Shown here: positions 32,750-43,494 of the stretch, in pieces | Layout: every line of letters starts with the position of its first letter | Numbering within the stretch: the first letter of the stretch is position 1 | Assembly (NCBI GenBank): GCA_018398815.1 | Contig: JAFLJL010014887.1 | Location: forward strand, 1-64,000 | Length of the DNA: 64,000 nt | Direction of reading: 5' to 3' | DNA from: Conus ventricosus | Lineage: Eukaryota; Mollusca; Gastropoda; Neogastropoda; Conidae | Translations under genes and position numbers: made by a program | Notes under the pieces: model-generated | Told to the model about the DNA's origin: nothing | The model's input: only the letters and a program-made list of their open reading frames with translations | The model's database searches: none

Positions 32750-35700
32750 ATGTTGGCTTAGAAAAGAAAGACAGCATGGCTAAGATATTGAAGGCCAGAT
32801 GAATTGTTTGAAGGAATGCTCGAGAAAGAGCGTTTGTCAAGAGCACTGCATGATATTGATTTAGAAGTTATTAATCCAGAAAACGTGCGGGCAAGCGTTG
32901 TACATGCAATTTCTCAAGTTCCAAGTAAACTAACAATAGACCCGCCAGTTAAAGTAATGTTAGCTGTTTTAATCGACTATATAACAATAAATGAAGAAAA
33001 TCTAGAAGTCTGGGTCTCAACTAAACAACAGACTATTCTTTCTCTAATGACTTAACACCGGTTGGGCAGACGAACTGCTTACACAGTTTGACGCTGCCGC
33101 TGAAGAAGCCAAAATGAGAGGCTCTGGTTGGTCAGAGGGCGAAGTCTTAGAGATCAGATTTAAAACAGTCTAAGTATGCGCCGATTGTTGGCAAGGCTTA
33201 CATTCCACTACCTCGAGAGTTGGTTTCAAAGAGAGCAGTTTTAAACATAAGAATTCAGACGACAAATGTTTCATGTGGTGTGTTCTTGCAAGGCTGCATC
33301 ATGTCCGCGAACACGCAGAGAGAGTGACTAACTATGAACCTTACAGCAATGATCTCAACTTTAGTGGAATATCCTTTCCCGTTAGGTAGACCAAATTGAT
33401 CAGTTTGAGAACAAAACAAACCAATAACTGTTAATGTATACACATGGGATGAGGAAACAAATTTGGTGCCAATTAAAGTGTCCAAGAACAGTCCAACAAT
33501 AGGTGATCCAGCAAACATCATGTTGACTTACTGCTGATGCTTTCACCAGCGGCGCACCACCTTACACATTGATACGAACAATGAGCAGATTATTGGCGCA
33601 TACTTCAAAAAACACTAACAAACAAGAATTCTGTAGAAATGTTTAACAAGAATTCCATCTGTTAAAGCGCAAGCGAACATAAGAAACATTGTATCGGCCA
33701 GTTGACTGTAATACAGAACTAAGTACGCCCCCACCGGATCTAAAGTTAGTTTTAGAACTGGAAACGGATGCAAAATTCTCCATATGTTGTTACGCAGACT
33801 TCAATCACTCATTGTTCTTATGAGGGCCAGCGCCACAAAAACTTCGAAAAACAGTCTTAATGAGTAATCATCAGATTTGTTCATTTGCCTTCATTGTTGT
33901 TAGGTCAGACGGTGTCCATTCAGAACCAAATTGTATAGAGGACCTAATGCTGCAGAAACATTCTTAGAATGCATGCAGCAAGTGCGTAATGACTGTTCTA
34001 ATAATCTAAACTTATCTGAAATCAAGATGACGCTGAAGACCAAGAACAGTATGACGCAGCCACTCATGTTGGATTTGTGGTTTAGGTCTCTCATCAGACG
34101 CAGAGAATCCAACAGTAAGAGACCATGATCACATTAGCGGAAAGTTCAGAGGAGCAGCGCACAGTAAATGCAATCTTCAACTAAAGTTTGATCCTAAGAC
34201 ATGGAAGCTGCCTGTATTCTTTCACAACTTGCGAGGTTATGACTCTCACCTTATAATGCAAGCAGTAACCAGCGCCTTCAGGGTAGCATGCCATTGCACA
34301 ATCATCAGAAAAGTAACTGTGCTTAATCTGAATAACATGTCTTTTTATGACTCTATGCAGACATGATGGGTTCATTAGAGTCACTAGCTATGTCCTTAAA
34401 GTCCTGCCAATAACGGAAGAATATTTTGACCCAACTCTCGTTAGAAAGGGTGTTTACCCTTATGAATCATGAACAGTTGGGAAAGGTTTGATGAAGATAC
34501 ACTTCCACCTAAAGGCGCGTTCTTTTCTAGTCTTAGAGGAAAGGACATAAGTGATTCTGATTACCAGCATGCTCAAGATGCGTGGCAGAAGTTAGAGTGT
34601 AAAACAATGGGAGACTATCATGACTCCTATTGAGGGCTGATGTATGTTTGTTGGCGGACGTCTTTGAAAATTACAGAAAGACTTGCATGAAACATTATAG
34701 CTTGGATCCTGCGCATTACATTTCTGCGCCGGGATGAGTTGGGATGCTTTCTTAAAGTTTACAGGAATACAGATTGATTTATTGTTGACCCGCCAATGAT
34801 TCAGATGATTGAAAACGGATTGCGTGGAGGAATTAGTATGGCGTCGCATCATTACTGTAAAGCAAACAACAAATACTTGGACGACTATGATCCAAGTAAA
34901 AAGTCTAACTATCTCATGTATTTAGATGCAAACAATCTGTATGGTTGGGCTATGGCACAATCACTTCCATTACGTACTTTAAAATGTACACAGGCGGCGA
35001 TCCGGAAAATATTCAAAAGGCATTAAAATGGTTGAACAGTTTAACGCCGATCGACATCAGGGCTATATTCTAGAGTTGACTTAGAATATCCTCAGGAAGT
35101 CCATGACCTGCTAATGACTATCCATTAGCAGCAGAAAGTCTAAAGATGGATCCAAGAGAACCACCTAAACTTGTGCTAATCTTCGCGGCAAAAAAAATTA
35201 TGTCTGTCATTACAGACTTCTACAATTTTATTTAAGACATGGTTTGAAGTTGACAGCAGTTCATCGCATAATTGCTTTTGATCAAGAACAGTTCATGAAA
35301 CCATACATCATGAAGAACACTGATTCAGAACCAAATCCACAGATGCTTCAGAAAAAGACTTTTTCAAGCTGATGAACAACAGCTGTTTTGGAAAGACTAT
35401 GGAGAATCCGCACAAACGTAAGATGTCAGATTAGTCACCAAAGAGAACGAAGCAATTAAGCTGACTTCAAAACTAATTATCAGGACTTCAGAAGATTTCA
35501 TGGTCAGCTTTTTGGCATAATGATGAAAAAAAAAAGTCAAATTGGACAAACCTGTATTTATTGGGTTTACCGTTTTAGAATTATCAAAGCTTTTGATGTT
35601 AGAGTTTCTTTATGACTACTTTAAGCCTCGTATCCAGAGTCCAGAGTGCTTTACACAGATACAGATAGTTTTGTTATAGATATCCCTACTGAAGACATCT

Positions 35701-36132
35701 ATAAAGACATGGAAACCGAAGTAGCTAAAGGGTGTGCGGATGGTACGACACATCGATTACCTAAAGATTCGCCTTTGCATTCAATTACTAACAAGAAGGT
35801 TTTAGGAAAGATGAAAGATGAATTATCTGGAAGGGTGATTAAGGAGTTTGTTGGTTTAAGGTCGAAAATGTACAGTATTTCGAGCAGGAGAAAATCATAA
35901 GAAAGCAAAGGGATATCTCGCAGCGTTGTGCAGTCAAACATATCACATGACAACTACAAAGAAGCATTGTTTGGCAATAGACTTTTCATCATGACAACGT
36001 AAAACTGCGATCTAATCTAATGAGATCAACACAACAGTTGTAACAAAGAAGTCGTTAGATAGAACAAACACAAAACGAGTATTTGTTAATCCAGAGTTTT
36101 CATATGCAATCGGGCACTGGAGGACCGCATAA
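32750..36132 (+). pseudogene. Protein-primed family B DNA polymerase (copy 2, all motifs, frameshifted)
   Basis: About 1,127 codons, the usual length for Maverick PolB, from ATG 32750 (behind TTTAAATAAAT) to a stop at 36130-36132. The N-terminal domain reads cleanly at 32804-33055. Then single-base deletions break the frame repeatedly to 34.8 kb, across the exonuclease and HNH-like region. The catalytic polymerase part, missing from copy 1, is here: motif A YLDANNLYGWAM near 34919, motif B KLMNNSCFGKTMEN near 35366-35407, motif C YTDTDS at 35652-35669. It would replicate the element by protein priming; the frame is not continuous as given. Confidence 0.93.
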
Positions 36133-36432
36133 ACAGGGGGGTTTATATTTTTCATCAATTTTGTTATAAGATCAATCATAGCTTCATCCAATTCATTTAA
36201 TCTTTTTCATGTTTGCTTGATGCGTTCGAATTTTTTTTTTTTATTTTTCAAGATATTCTTTTTCCCAATTTGGGGGTTTGAGTTGTAGGTGATCTGGATG
36301 ATTTAGCATGCATTGATTAATCCCGAAATGTTTCCTTAATAGCATTACACGCATGAAATGATTCCCGTATCATTTCAAGGTCTCTTCCTTTACCATTGTT
36401 GTTTCGTTCTGCGCTTCCTTCTGGCCTTCCAT
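36133..36432 (-). pseudogene. Small coiled-coil protein, unknown
   Basis: About 100 codons on the minus strand from ATG 36432 (MEGQKEAQNETTMVKEE). It continues with HFGINQCMLNHPDHLQL and a charged helix (RLNELDEAMIDLITKLMK) near 36150-36215. At least two indels, including the T run at 36230-36242, break it. It ends near the polymerase stop on the other strand, so the two genes converge tail to tail. The function is unknown; it is followed on the same strand, 30 bp upstream, by the integrase gene. Confidence 0.45.
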
Positions 36433-36462
36433 TTTAAACCAAAATATGTTTACGTAAATTAA

Positions 36463-37410
36463 TTAAAGCGGAACTGTGTCTGGCGGAATTATCTGCAGTT
36501 CTTCCTTCGCAAAAGATCTTGAGGAGCTGGTTGTTTTGTTGTGTCAGTTTCTCGTAAATAATACACGGGGGGATTCATTTTTACAATTCTTTTTATTTCA
36601 TACGGGTCAACACTCCAAACTGGATCGGTTGCCCTGATGCGAGTGTCCCCTTCTGCTTCTCCCGGTAAATAAAGGTACCTTACTTTTAAACCAAACGGTA
36701 ATAGTTTGCTGGGTGTACTGGAGTCTTCAGCAACATTTATTGTTTTTCTTTTGATTGCTTGTATGGTTTTAGCCCTTTAAATTCTTCATTATTCATTGCG
36801 CGCAAAACTGAGGGCAATCTTCTAACCCATTCTGTGTTGCGAGAATTGTCAATCAGCTCTCTGTGATACTGGTAGGAAAAAAGTCTTTCAGCTAACTGTT
36901 TGTTAAAGTTTTCAACTAAAGCCTGTGATCTGTGAACTCCCGGAATGCCTCTTTTAATGGTAACTCTATGTTTCAACAATAATTGATTCACTTGGCCTTT
37001 AAATTCTTTTCCATCATCGACTTGAATCATGCGAGGATAAGTTAAAGGACCTCGTTGGTATATTAGTTGTATAGCAACAGCAACAGCAGAAGCACTCTTT
37101 TGTGTTAATGGTTCCGCATCTTTGTATCTTGAAGCTACGTCAATGACTGTAAGTGCGTACTTAAATCTTTTTCGTCTAATCGTATCAGAGGGTAATATTA
37201 GAAGGTCCATTTGATGGGTGTCGTTTGGAGTTGTGTTTACAAAGTGTGGTCTCTGTATTTGTCTAGGCGCTGGTAAATAAATTTGCCAGATCGCTTGTTT
37301 AGATAACCATTCCTTCGCTGTTTGTTCACTGACTCCGCTGCTTGGCTTAGCTTTTTAATTGCTGTTATTCCCTTCCAATATCCTTTTGGTGAATAATAGA
37401 TTTTGTTCAT
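36463..37410 (-). pseudogene. Retroviral-type (DDE) integrase
   Basis: Gene of about 315 codons from ATG 37410 (MNKIYYSPKGYWKGI) to a stop at 36463. The core frame 37210-36737 is intact and carries the DDE core: D in MDLLILP, D in MIQVDDGKEF, E in SQALVENFNKQL. Frameshifts lie near 37350 and 36750. The C-terminal part has the VRYLYLPGEAEG...RATDPVWS pattern expected for the DNA-binding tail of Maverick integrases, ending in IIPPDTVPL. The enzyme would insert the element with a 6-bp target duplication (family knowledge). The ATG is 2 bp from the stop of the upstream gene, suggesting one transcript. Confidence 0.92.
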
Positions 37411-37412
37411 TT

Positions 37413-37819
37413 TTATTCAGCCATATTATGCGCAACAAAATACACGACGGTCATGCAAAGACAATAACCCGATTTCTTGCATCTTTTGTTTTTCTGATGG
37501 CTGATAAAAGTCACTGAATTTTGGTGGGGGCAATGTCTCGATTGGTTTGCCTGTTACAAGATAATATTGTTTTATTGCTTGATCAACATCTTTAAATGTG
37601 TAAGCTGCATGCCCTGTTTTTTCAGTGTGTTATTAATAAAATCTAACTGCTCAATTCTCTGCTTTTCATAGCGATCTTGTGCTGCGGCTAGTTGCTCCAC
37701 AGCTTTGTTATGTCTTTTTCTCTCACTTCATCTCGCAGTTTTACTAAATGCGTAATTACTTCCACTAAAAGCGAGCCATTAACCACAGCGCCGCCTATCA
37801 TCATTACGAGTGAAGCCAT
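37413..37819 (-). pseudogene. Small Maverick protein with SDFYxPSE motif
   Basis: About 135 codons from ATG 37819. The N-terminus MASLVMMIGGAVVNGSLLVE is hydrophobic and membrane-like. A charged coiled-coil middle follows, then HAAYTFKDVDQAIKQYYLVT and PPPKFSDFYQPSEKQKMQE, and a hydrophobic C-terminus. Two or more indels break it (near 37710 and 37450). I recognise the hydrophobic start plus SDFYxPSE pattern from uncharacterised proteins that recur in Maverick elements; its role is not known. It ends 2 bp before the integrase start. Confidence 0.65.
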
Positions 37820-37849
37820 TTTTATAAATGTAATATTTTTCTTACATAT

Positions 37850-38071
37850 TTATATTGTCGGAATTATTCCTTGCTTAACTAGAAAATCTTTCGTAGCAAA
37901 CGAAGCTGCAATAATAGCAATCAGCTTGCTGAATCCTCAAAGTCTAGTTTGCCAAGATCTGCTGGTTTAATTCTTAACAAGCTTTTACCAAGCATTGAGT
38001 ATCCTACACTTAGACCTCCAATAACAGCAGAATGGTATACAAGGTTAGCAACAGTTTTTTTTGGTGCTCAT
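37850..38071 (-). pseudogene. Small membrane protein of Maverick type
   Basis: About 73 codons from ATG 38071 (MSTKK) to a stop at 37850. A frameshift in the AC/T run near 38050-38056 breaks the start. Legible parts include VYHSAVIGGLSVGYSMLG-like hydrophobic sequence, PADLGKLDFEDSAKLIA and IIAASFATKDFLVKQGIIP. Two hydrophobic stretches flank the acidic PADLGKLDF motif. Proteins with this pattern recur in Mavericks, with no known function. The gene lies 30 bp upstream of the SDFY protein on the same strand, and its start faces that of the ORF at 38112 across 40 bp of AT. Confidence 0.55.
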
Positions 38072-38111
38072 TTTTAGAAAATAAAATAATTATAATTAAT
38101 AAAAAAAAAAC
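38072..38111. promoter_or_regulatory. 40-bp AT-rich divergent promoter candidate
   Basis: A run of A/T with almost no G or C separates the start codons at 38071 (-) and 38112 (+). It is the third such AT-only gap between divergent genes in this element. Confidence 0.4.
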
Positions 38112-38250
38112 ATGAACAGTGATGATCTACTACAGCTACAGGGCGGCCTAAACCTTCCTGAACTTATAAAATGGACCTGTTGATGACCAAGCTATTATGC
38201 CAAAAAGGAGAGGGCTGTATTCTTTGGCAGCATGTGGAAAAAAACAATTG
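38112..38250 (+). pseudogene. Truncated Maverick ORF, unknown
   Basis: Starts MNSDDLLQLQGGLNLPELIK and hits a stop after 23 codons; a different frame (PKRRGLYSLAACGKKQ) stays open until the satellite begins at 38251. About 45 codons remain. I cannot identify it. Its position near the lost right end is where further genes such as the protease might have followed. Confidence 0.4.
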
Positions 38251-39178
38251 GTGTTGTGTTGTGTTGTGTTGTGTTGTGGTGTGGTGTGGTTGTGGTGTGG
38301 TGTGGTGGTGGGTGTGGTTGTGGTGGGGTGTGGTGTGGTGTGGTGGGTGGGGTTTGTGGTGTGGTGTGTTGTGTTGTGTTGTGTTTGGGGGGTTGTGTTG
38401 TGTTGTGTTGTGGTGTGGTGTGGTGTGTTGTGGTGGGGGTGTTGTTTTTGGTGGGTGGGGGGTGGTGGGGTGGGGTTGGGGGGGGGGTTTGGGGGGGGGG
38501 GGGGGGGTGGGGTGGGGTGGGGTGGGGTGGGTTGGGGTGGGTTGGGTTGGGGTGGGTTGGGGTTTGGGGTTTGGGGTTTGGGGTTTGGGTTGGGTTGGGT
38601 TGGGTTGGGTTGGGGTGGGGTTGGGTGGGGTGGGGGGGGGTGGGGTGGGGTGGGGTGGGGTGTGGTGTGGTGTGGTGTGGTGTGGTTGTGGTGTGGTTGG
38701 TGTGTTGTGTTTGTGGTGTGTTGTGTTGTGTTGTGTTGTGTTGTTTTGGTGTTGTGGTGTGGTGTGGTGTGGTGTGTGGTGTGGGTGGTGTGGTTGGGGT
38801 TTGTGGTGTGGTGTGGTGGGGTTGTGTTGTGTTGTGTTGTGTTGTGTTGTGTTGTGGTGTGTTTGTGGTGTGTTGTGGTGTGTTGTGTTGTGGTGTGGTG
38901 TGTTGGGGTGTGGTGTGGTGGGGTTTGTGGTGTGGTGTGGGTGTGGTGTGGGTGTGGGGTGGGGTGGGGTGGGGTAGTGTGGTGTGGTGTGGTGTGGTGT
39001 GGGGTGTGTGGGGTGGTGTGGGGGGGGTGTGGTTTTGGTTGTGGTGTGGTGTGGTGTGGTGTGGTGTGTGTGGTGGTGTGGTGTGGTGTTGTGGTGTGGT
39101 TGTGGTGTGGTTGTGGGGGTGGTTGTGGTGTGGTTGTGGTTTGGTTGTGGTTGTGGTGTGTTTTGTGGGTGTGTGTTG
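38251..39178. repeat. G/T-only pentanucleotide satellite
   Basis: About 930 bp made almost only of G and T on the plus strand, based on TGTTG, TGTGG and TGGGG units. It includes (GGGGTTT)4-like sequence near 38560-38590 and (TTGGG)5-like sequence near 38588-38620. With practically no A, all three plus frames lack stops, which produces false ORFs of 268-347 codons. It directly abuts the truncated Maverick ORF. Confidence 0.95.
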
Positions 39179-39464
39179 AGAGAGAGAGAGAGTTTAATGC
39201 CTGGCCATCGTTTTTTATGCTGAAAGATTTCTTTTGTTGAATTTTTCAAGGTTTTATTATAAGTGCATTTTAAACTGTGCATGTCCCAATGTAGATTATG
39301 GGGGAATGCAAAATGTCAGGGGCAGGGAGTGGGGGGGGGGGGGGGGGGGGGGAGAAGTGCTCAGATGTGCGGGGTGTGTGTTGAACACCCTGTATACTTT
39401 TGAACAGTGTATACTGCCTAAAATGTAAGCACATATTAAATTGTTTAATAGCATAATTTTATTA
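39179..39464. other. Spacer with short GA and poly-G runs
   Basis: No gene seen. A short GA run follows the satellite (39180-39193) and a G run lies at 39330-39351. Confidence 0.4.
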
Positions 39465-39566
39465 CGTGTGTGTGTGTGGTTGTGTTTTGTGGGTGTGTGT
39501 GTGTGTGTGTGTGGTGTGGGTGTGTGTGTGTTGGTGTGTGTGTGGTGTGTGTGTGTGTGTGTGTGT

Positions 39567-39618
<52 letters not shown>

Positions 39619-39675
39619 GTGTGCATGCGCGCGCGTGCGTGCATGCGTGCGTGTGGGGTGTGTGGGGTGTGTGTG

Positions 39676-39725
<50 letters not shown>

Positions 39726-39770
39726 TGTTGTGTGTGTGTGTGTGTGTGTGTGTATGTCTGTGTGTGTCTG
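39465..39770. repeat. TG microsatellite
   Basis: About 300 bp of (TG)n with interruptions, including a GCATGCGCGCGCGTGCGTGCATGCG purine/pyrimidine alternating patch near 39622-39650 that could form Z-DNA. Confidence 0.95.
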
Positions 39771-39782
39771 GTGTGAACACAC

Positions 39783-39798
39783 ACTCTCTCTCTCCCCT

Positions 39799-39838
<40 letters not shown>

Positions 39839-39873
39839 TTTCTCTCTCTCTCTCTCTCTCTCTCTTCTCTTTC
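39783..39873. repeat. CT microsatellite
   Basis: About 90 bp of (CT)n with interruptions directly after the TG tract. Confidence 0.9.
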
Positions 39874-40535
39874 GATGTGTATGTATGTGTGTTGAGATGG
39901 GCAGAGTGGACCATAGGATATTACAGAAGTATGCTCATTATCATAATGCAAATATAATTTTCCCACTTCAGTCTGTTACTTAACCCGAGGGCAACCAGGT
40001 TCAAGTCGCCCCAAACCATCTACAAAAGATGAAACCCAGCACAACGGCGCAAAACGACTTTTCCGTGTCAAAGACCCGGGAATTCGAGGAATTTCAAGGA
40101 CGCCTGCTGTATCCCTGAAGAAAAACTACAGCAGGACACAACAACGTGTTGCATGGACTACAATGTGTGCACCTGTTGCTGAGGAGTCAAGCATGCAAGC
40201 AACAGTTCATACAGAAACTTTATACTTCAGGTTTCATGCATGTTGTTTGAGTTTTTTCCCCAGAATATTGAATGTGAACTGGAATCTATGCGTTTCTGTC
40301 AAACTGACAAAGAGGAAAAAGTGATTGATCCATCACATGGAAGCAATTTAGTAAAAAGTCAGGTGTAGCGACAGGATATAAAAATACGTCGAAAACATTT
40401 TCAAACTTCACGCACTTGGCAGACTGACCTTCCAATCAGAAAACAGCTTCTGATATGCTACTACATGTGAAGCAAACAAAGCTGTGTGGACAGAACTTGT
40501 CGAAATAAAATAGATAACCAAAGGTAGAACGTGCA
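39874..40535. other. No gene seen
   Basis: Complex, AT-rich sequence without recognised coding potential; it could be the 5' region of the broken gene that follows. Confidence 0.3.
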
Positions 40536-41982
40536 ATGAAGGCAGCTCAGAAACGTGAACATAAACGGGAGCATTACAAAAGTCCGTTAACTCGAAAGAT
40601 GTCGGGGCAGAGTCTTAAAAGAACACAAAGCTGTTTTTTCTGTGGAAAAGATGATCGATCAGGACAGTTGTCGCTATTTTGTTTTTTATAAAACGATTAC
40701 GTGGTATGCAGAGATTCTGCAAGACAGGTACTTTTGGGAAAAACTTTCAGAAGGGGGCATGCATACACTGGGAGTAAGTACCATTCCAAATGTAAGCTTG
40801 CTTTACACAACCGCTACAGACTGCATCTAAGGAAACAGGTAGTTAGCAATGCTCCACTGACCGGATTCTTGAAGCTACAGTTCTCAGTGAATTTGTTTTC
40901 TTCATTTGAAAAAGAGGAAACATTCAGATCTTTCTTTTTTCAAATTGTCCGAACTCTGCAAAATGTATGACAACAGAATGCTTGATCTGGATCATTTATT
41001 GATAGAAAGTCAATCAACCAGACTGAAAGAAAGACTTCTTAGTCAAATTCCAGATTGCAAGCACAGAGGCGGGGAAAGGAAGTTTTTTCTGCTCTTTGAT
41101 GTGACATGAGCAACTTAGTCAGTGCTGCCACTCAAGCTGATGATAATGCTGTGCACATTGCACGGGGCTGAACAAATTGTGCGCAGAGACATTCTCTCAA
41201 AGAATACATTTTTTGATGGAATTTATTTTCGAGGCAGCAGAAACTGTAGTTCCACCTAGTCTTCGGGGCTTTTTTGGCATGGCTATGCATGGAGGTCAGT
41301 TTGAAGCTGAAGTGCCCACAATGGTGCAAAATTAAAATCCGTTTTGTCTTTTCTCAGAGCTAATGATGTTCAATACAAAAAGAAAGATGTTGGAAAAAAG
41401 ATTCACTCTTCTTCAAAAACAATTATCACCCCAAAACCCACGAGAAAACCACTGGCTATCTACATTAGCCTGATGATTACTTCCGGACAAGGCAGAGGGA
41501 AAACAATCGATAAACTGTCTGAACTGGGTCTGTGTATCAGATATCTCCTACAGCAGAACGATGGAAATTGTCACTCAGCTTGGAAAACTCTGTGTCTTAA
41601 AAGGGTTTTAGGAGGAGCAGTGTGTGTGCCACCAAAGCTGAATGAAGGACTCTTCACTGTTGGGGCTGTGGATAATCTTGACCACAACACATCGTCTCTG
41701 TGGTCCCAAAAATCTTTTCACGGCACTGCCTTTTCTCTTGTGCAGCTTCCAACAGTCAACAATCCCGGAAAACCAAGAGAAACACCTCTGATCATTCCCA
41801 GAGCAAGCAAAAGGTCACCTGCTGCCTGCAGAATACACGGGTCTCCCGAAGCTAGCCTCACCCGAGGGCTGTTATGCACGGAAACCGTTGGTGATCCGAA
41901 GGCTCGTCTGATTTCCCTTATGACTTCTATTTGGCAAAGGAAAACGAAATGGTTATCAAATGTTGAAGCTTTGGTAAGTTAG
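40536..41982 (+). pseudogene. Broken copy of a widespread uncharacterised invertebrate ORF family
   Basis: Several plus-strand frames in order match one multi-copy protein family. A cysteine motif CFFCGKDD lies near 40630, with YHSKCKLALHNR near 40780-40815. Next come MYDNRMLDLDHLLIESQSTRLKERLLSQIPD-type sequence near 40964-41055 and LLFDV. Last is a clean 212-codon frame (41344-41982) with VCVPPKLNEGLFTVGAVDNL and DHNTSS...SFHGTAFSLVQLP. The C2...HxxxC pattern near the start suggests a metal-binding finger. The family occurs in many copies in cnidarian and mollusc genomes and is probably transposon-linked, but its function is unknown to me. At least four frameshifts make this copy dead as written; the C-terminus seems truncated. 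Confidence 0.6.
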
Positions 41983-42692
41983 ACAGTCTTGATGCGGATG
42001 ACTTCATTTCTGGGCTGCGTTTCAGCTAGCACACGCAAGTGGAAGACCCGTCTCAAAATAGCTCTGCTGCCACTTTTCACAGAGAAAGCACAGTCAGCTG
42101 TCTGATATTTTACGCATATGAACCTCTCAGGGTTGCCATACAGAGACTAAATCAATATGGGTTTTGAAAACGTTATCGTAATTTAGGATATTTCATTTGA
42201 TGCTTATACATTTTTGATTTGTATATAATAGCCATCAAACATTTCCCATCGCATTGTCATTTTCTAAGTAAAGACGACACCAAAGCTGCTTTGTGTACAA
42301 TTTGACGAAATCATACCCAAAAAGAACAATAGTTTTTGACATCAAAATAAATTGCATTTAAAATTCAATGATGCAAAAAAAATGTTTGCGTTGTATATAC
42401 TTTAAAAGATTACATGTTATTACCATATTGCACAAATGGTTCCTATTTCACCATTTTTTAGCATGTCACAATTACATAGTGTACTATTTGTTGTAAAAAC
42501 TCAGATTGTTTTTCTTAACTTAGGATATTTCAATACAAGCTTAATAAGTTTTGAGCAGTATACATTTACCTTCAAAAAGTAGTCCGATCACGTGTGTCAT
42601 CCTCTTAATCGAAAGAGGGCATCAAAGCTCGTGTGGCCCAAATTTCATGAAATGGTAACGATCTGAACGTTGATTCCCACATCAGCTAGACT
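41983..42692. other. No gene seen
   Basis: AT-rich sequence between the broken gene and the minisatellites. Confidence 0.4.
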
Positions 42693-43110
42693 ATGCAGGA
42701 CGTGGTCAGTCAGCTGGACGTGGGGGAGGGAGGGGGAGGCAGAGAGGGGGGTGGGACCAGGCTAGGGGAGGGAGGGGGGAGGCAGAGAGAGGGGTGGGAC
42801 CAGGCCCTGGCCAAACTGGACAGCACATGCAGGACGTGGTCAGTCAGCTGGCATGGGGGAGGGAGGGGGAGGCAGAGAGGGGTGGGACCCGGCCCTGGCC
42901 AAACTGGGGCACGCACATGCAGGACGTGGTCAGTCAGCTGGACATGGGGGAGGGAGGGGGAGGCAGAGAGGGGTGGGACCCGGCCCTGGCCAAAATGGAC
43001 ACGCACATGCAGGACGTGGTCAGTCACTGGCGTGGGGGAGGGAGGGGGAGGCAGAGGGAGGGTGGGACCAGGCCCTGGCCAAATGGACACGCACATGCAG
43101 GACGTGGTCA
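42693..43110. repeat. 90-bp minisatellite
   Basis: The phrase ATGCAGGACGTGGTCAGTC starts at 42693, 42827, 42917, 43007 and 43095, giving a ~90-bp period (the first unit is longer). The unit is rich in GGGGGAGGGA. ORFs read through because the period is a multiple of three, not because a protein is encoded. Confidence 0.9.
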
Positions 43111-43159
43111 GTCACTTGGAGGTGGGGGGTGTGAGAGAGGGGGGTGGGAGGGGGCTGTG

Positions 43160-43440
43160 TGACTTGCAGAGGGAAGGTGGGTGTGGACGTATGGTCAGTC
43201 GGCTCACCTGTGCAGGACACTGGGGGGGCGCTGTGGAACACAGGCAGGGGAGGTGGGTGCGAGACGTATGGTCAGTCGGCTCACTGTGCAGGACATGGGG
43301 GGGCGCTGTGGACACACAGGCAGGGGGGTGGGTGTGAGAGGTCTGGTCAGTCGGCTCACCTGTGCAGGACACTGGGGGGGGCTGTGGTCACACAGGCAGG
43401 GGAGGGGGTGTGAGACATCTAATCAGCTTACCATTGGGGA
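43160..43440. repeat. 77-bp minisatellite
   Basis: Units containing TGGTCAGTCGGCTCACCTGT, GCAGGACACTGGGGGGGC and CACAGGCAGGGG recur at about 43190, 43270, 43345 and 43420. The unit shares the GGTCAGTC phrase with its neighbours. Confidence 0.85.
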
Positions 43441-43494
43441 TAGCATCCTGAGGAAGGGAAGGGGGAGGGAGGGAGGGTTTTTGAGTGGACAGAC

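Larger units (their letters stand above)
24456..34936. repeat. 10.4-kb tandem duplication, copy 2
   Basis: Direct repeat of 14046-24426. Clean and readable from 24.5 to 33 kb. Between 33.1 and 34.8 kb it carries many single-base deletions in the polymerase that copy 1 lacks. Beyond 34936 the element continues as single-copy sequence. Confidence 0.9.
15560..38250. mobile_element. Maverick/Polinton (adintovirus-like) element with internal duplication
   Basis: Self-synthesising DNA transposon / endogenous virus of animals, recognised by its diagnostic set: packaging ATPase, double-jelly-roll-type major capsid protein, protein-primed family B DNA polymerase and retroviral-type integrase, plus several conserved accessory proteins of this lineage. 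The left end begins AGAGAACAG, with the 5'-AG typical of Polintons, exactly where repeat R stops. The right end is lost: an ORF at 38112 runs into a G/T satellite at ~38251. Counting the duplication once, the element would be about 12.3 kb, somewhat short for the group. No protease gene or right terminal repeat is seen. All genes carry indels in at least one copy. Confidence 0.93.

Noticed and set aside
38171..39240. Long plus-strand frames of 268-347 codons
   Set aside because: G/T-only DNA contains almost no A and so cannot form stop codons; products are Val/Cys/Gly/Trp polymers in all three frames.
39465..39770. CRISPR-like or satellite array with spacers
   Set aside because: No constant repeat plus unique spacer pattern; simple TG repeat only. 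No CRISPR array is present anywhere in the window.
39296..39966. His/Thr- and Cys/Val-rich frames
   Set aside because: Translations of the TG microsatellite.
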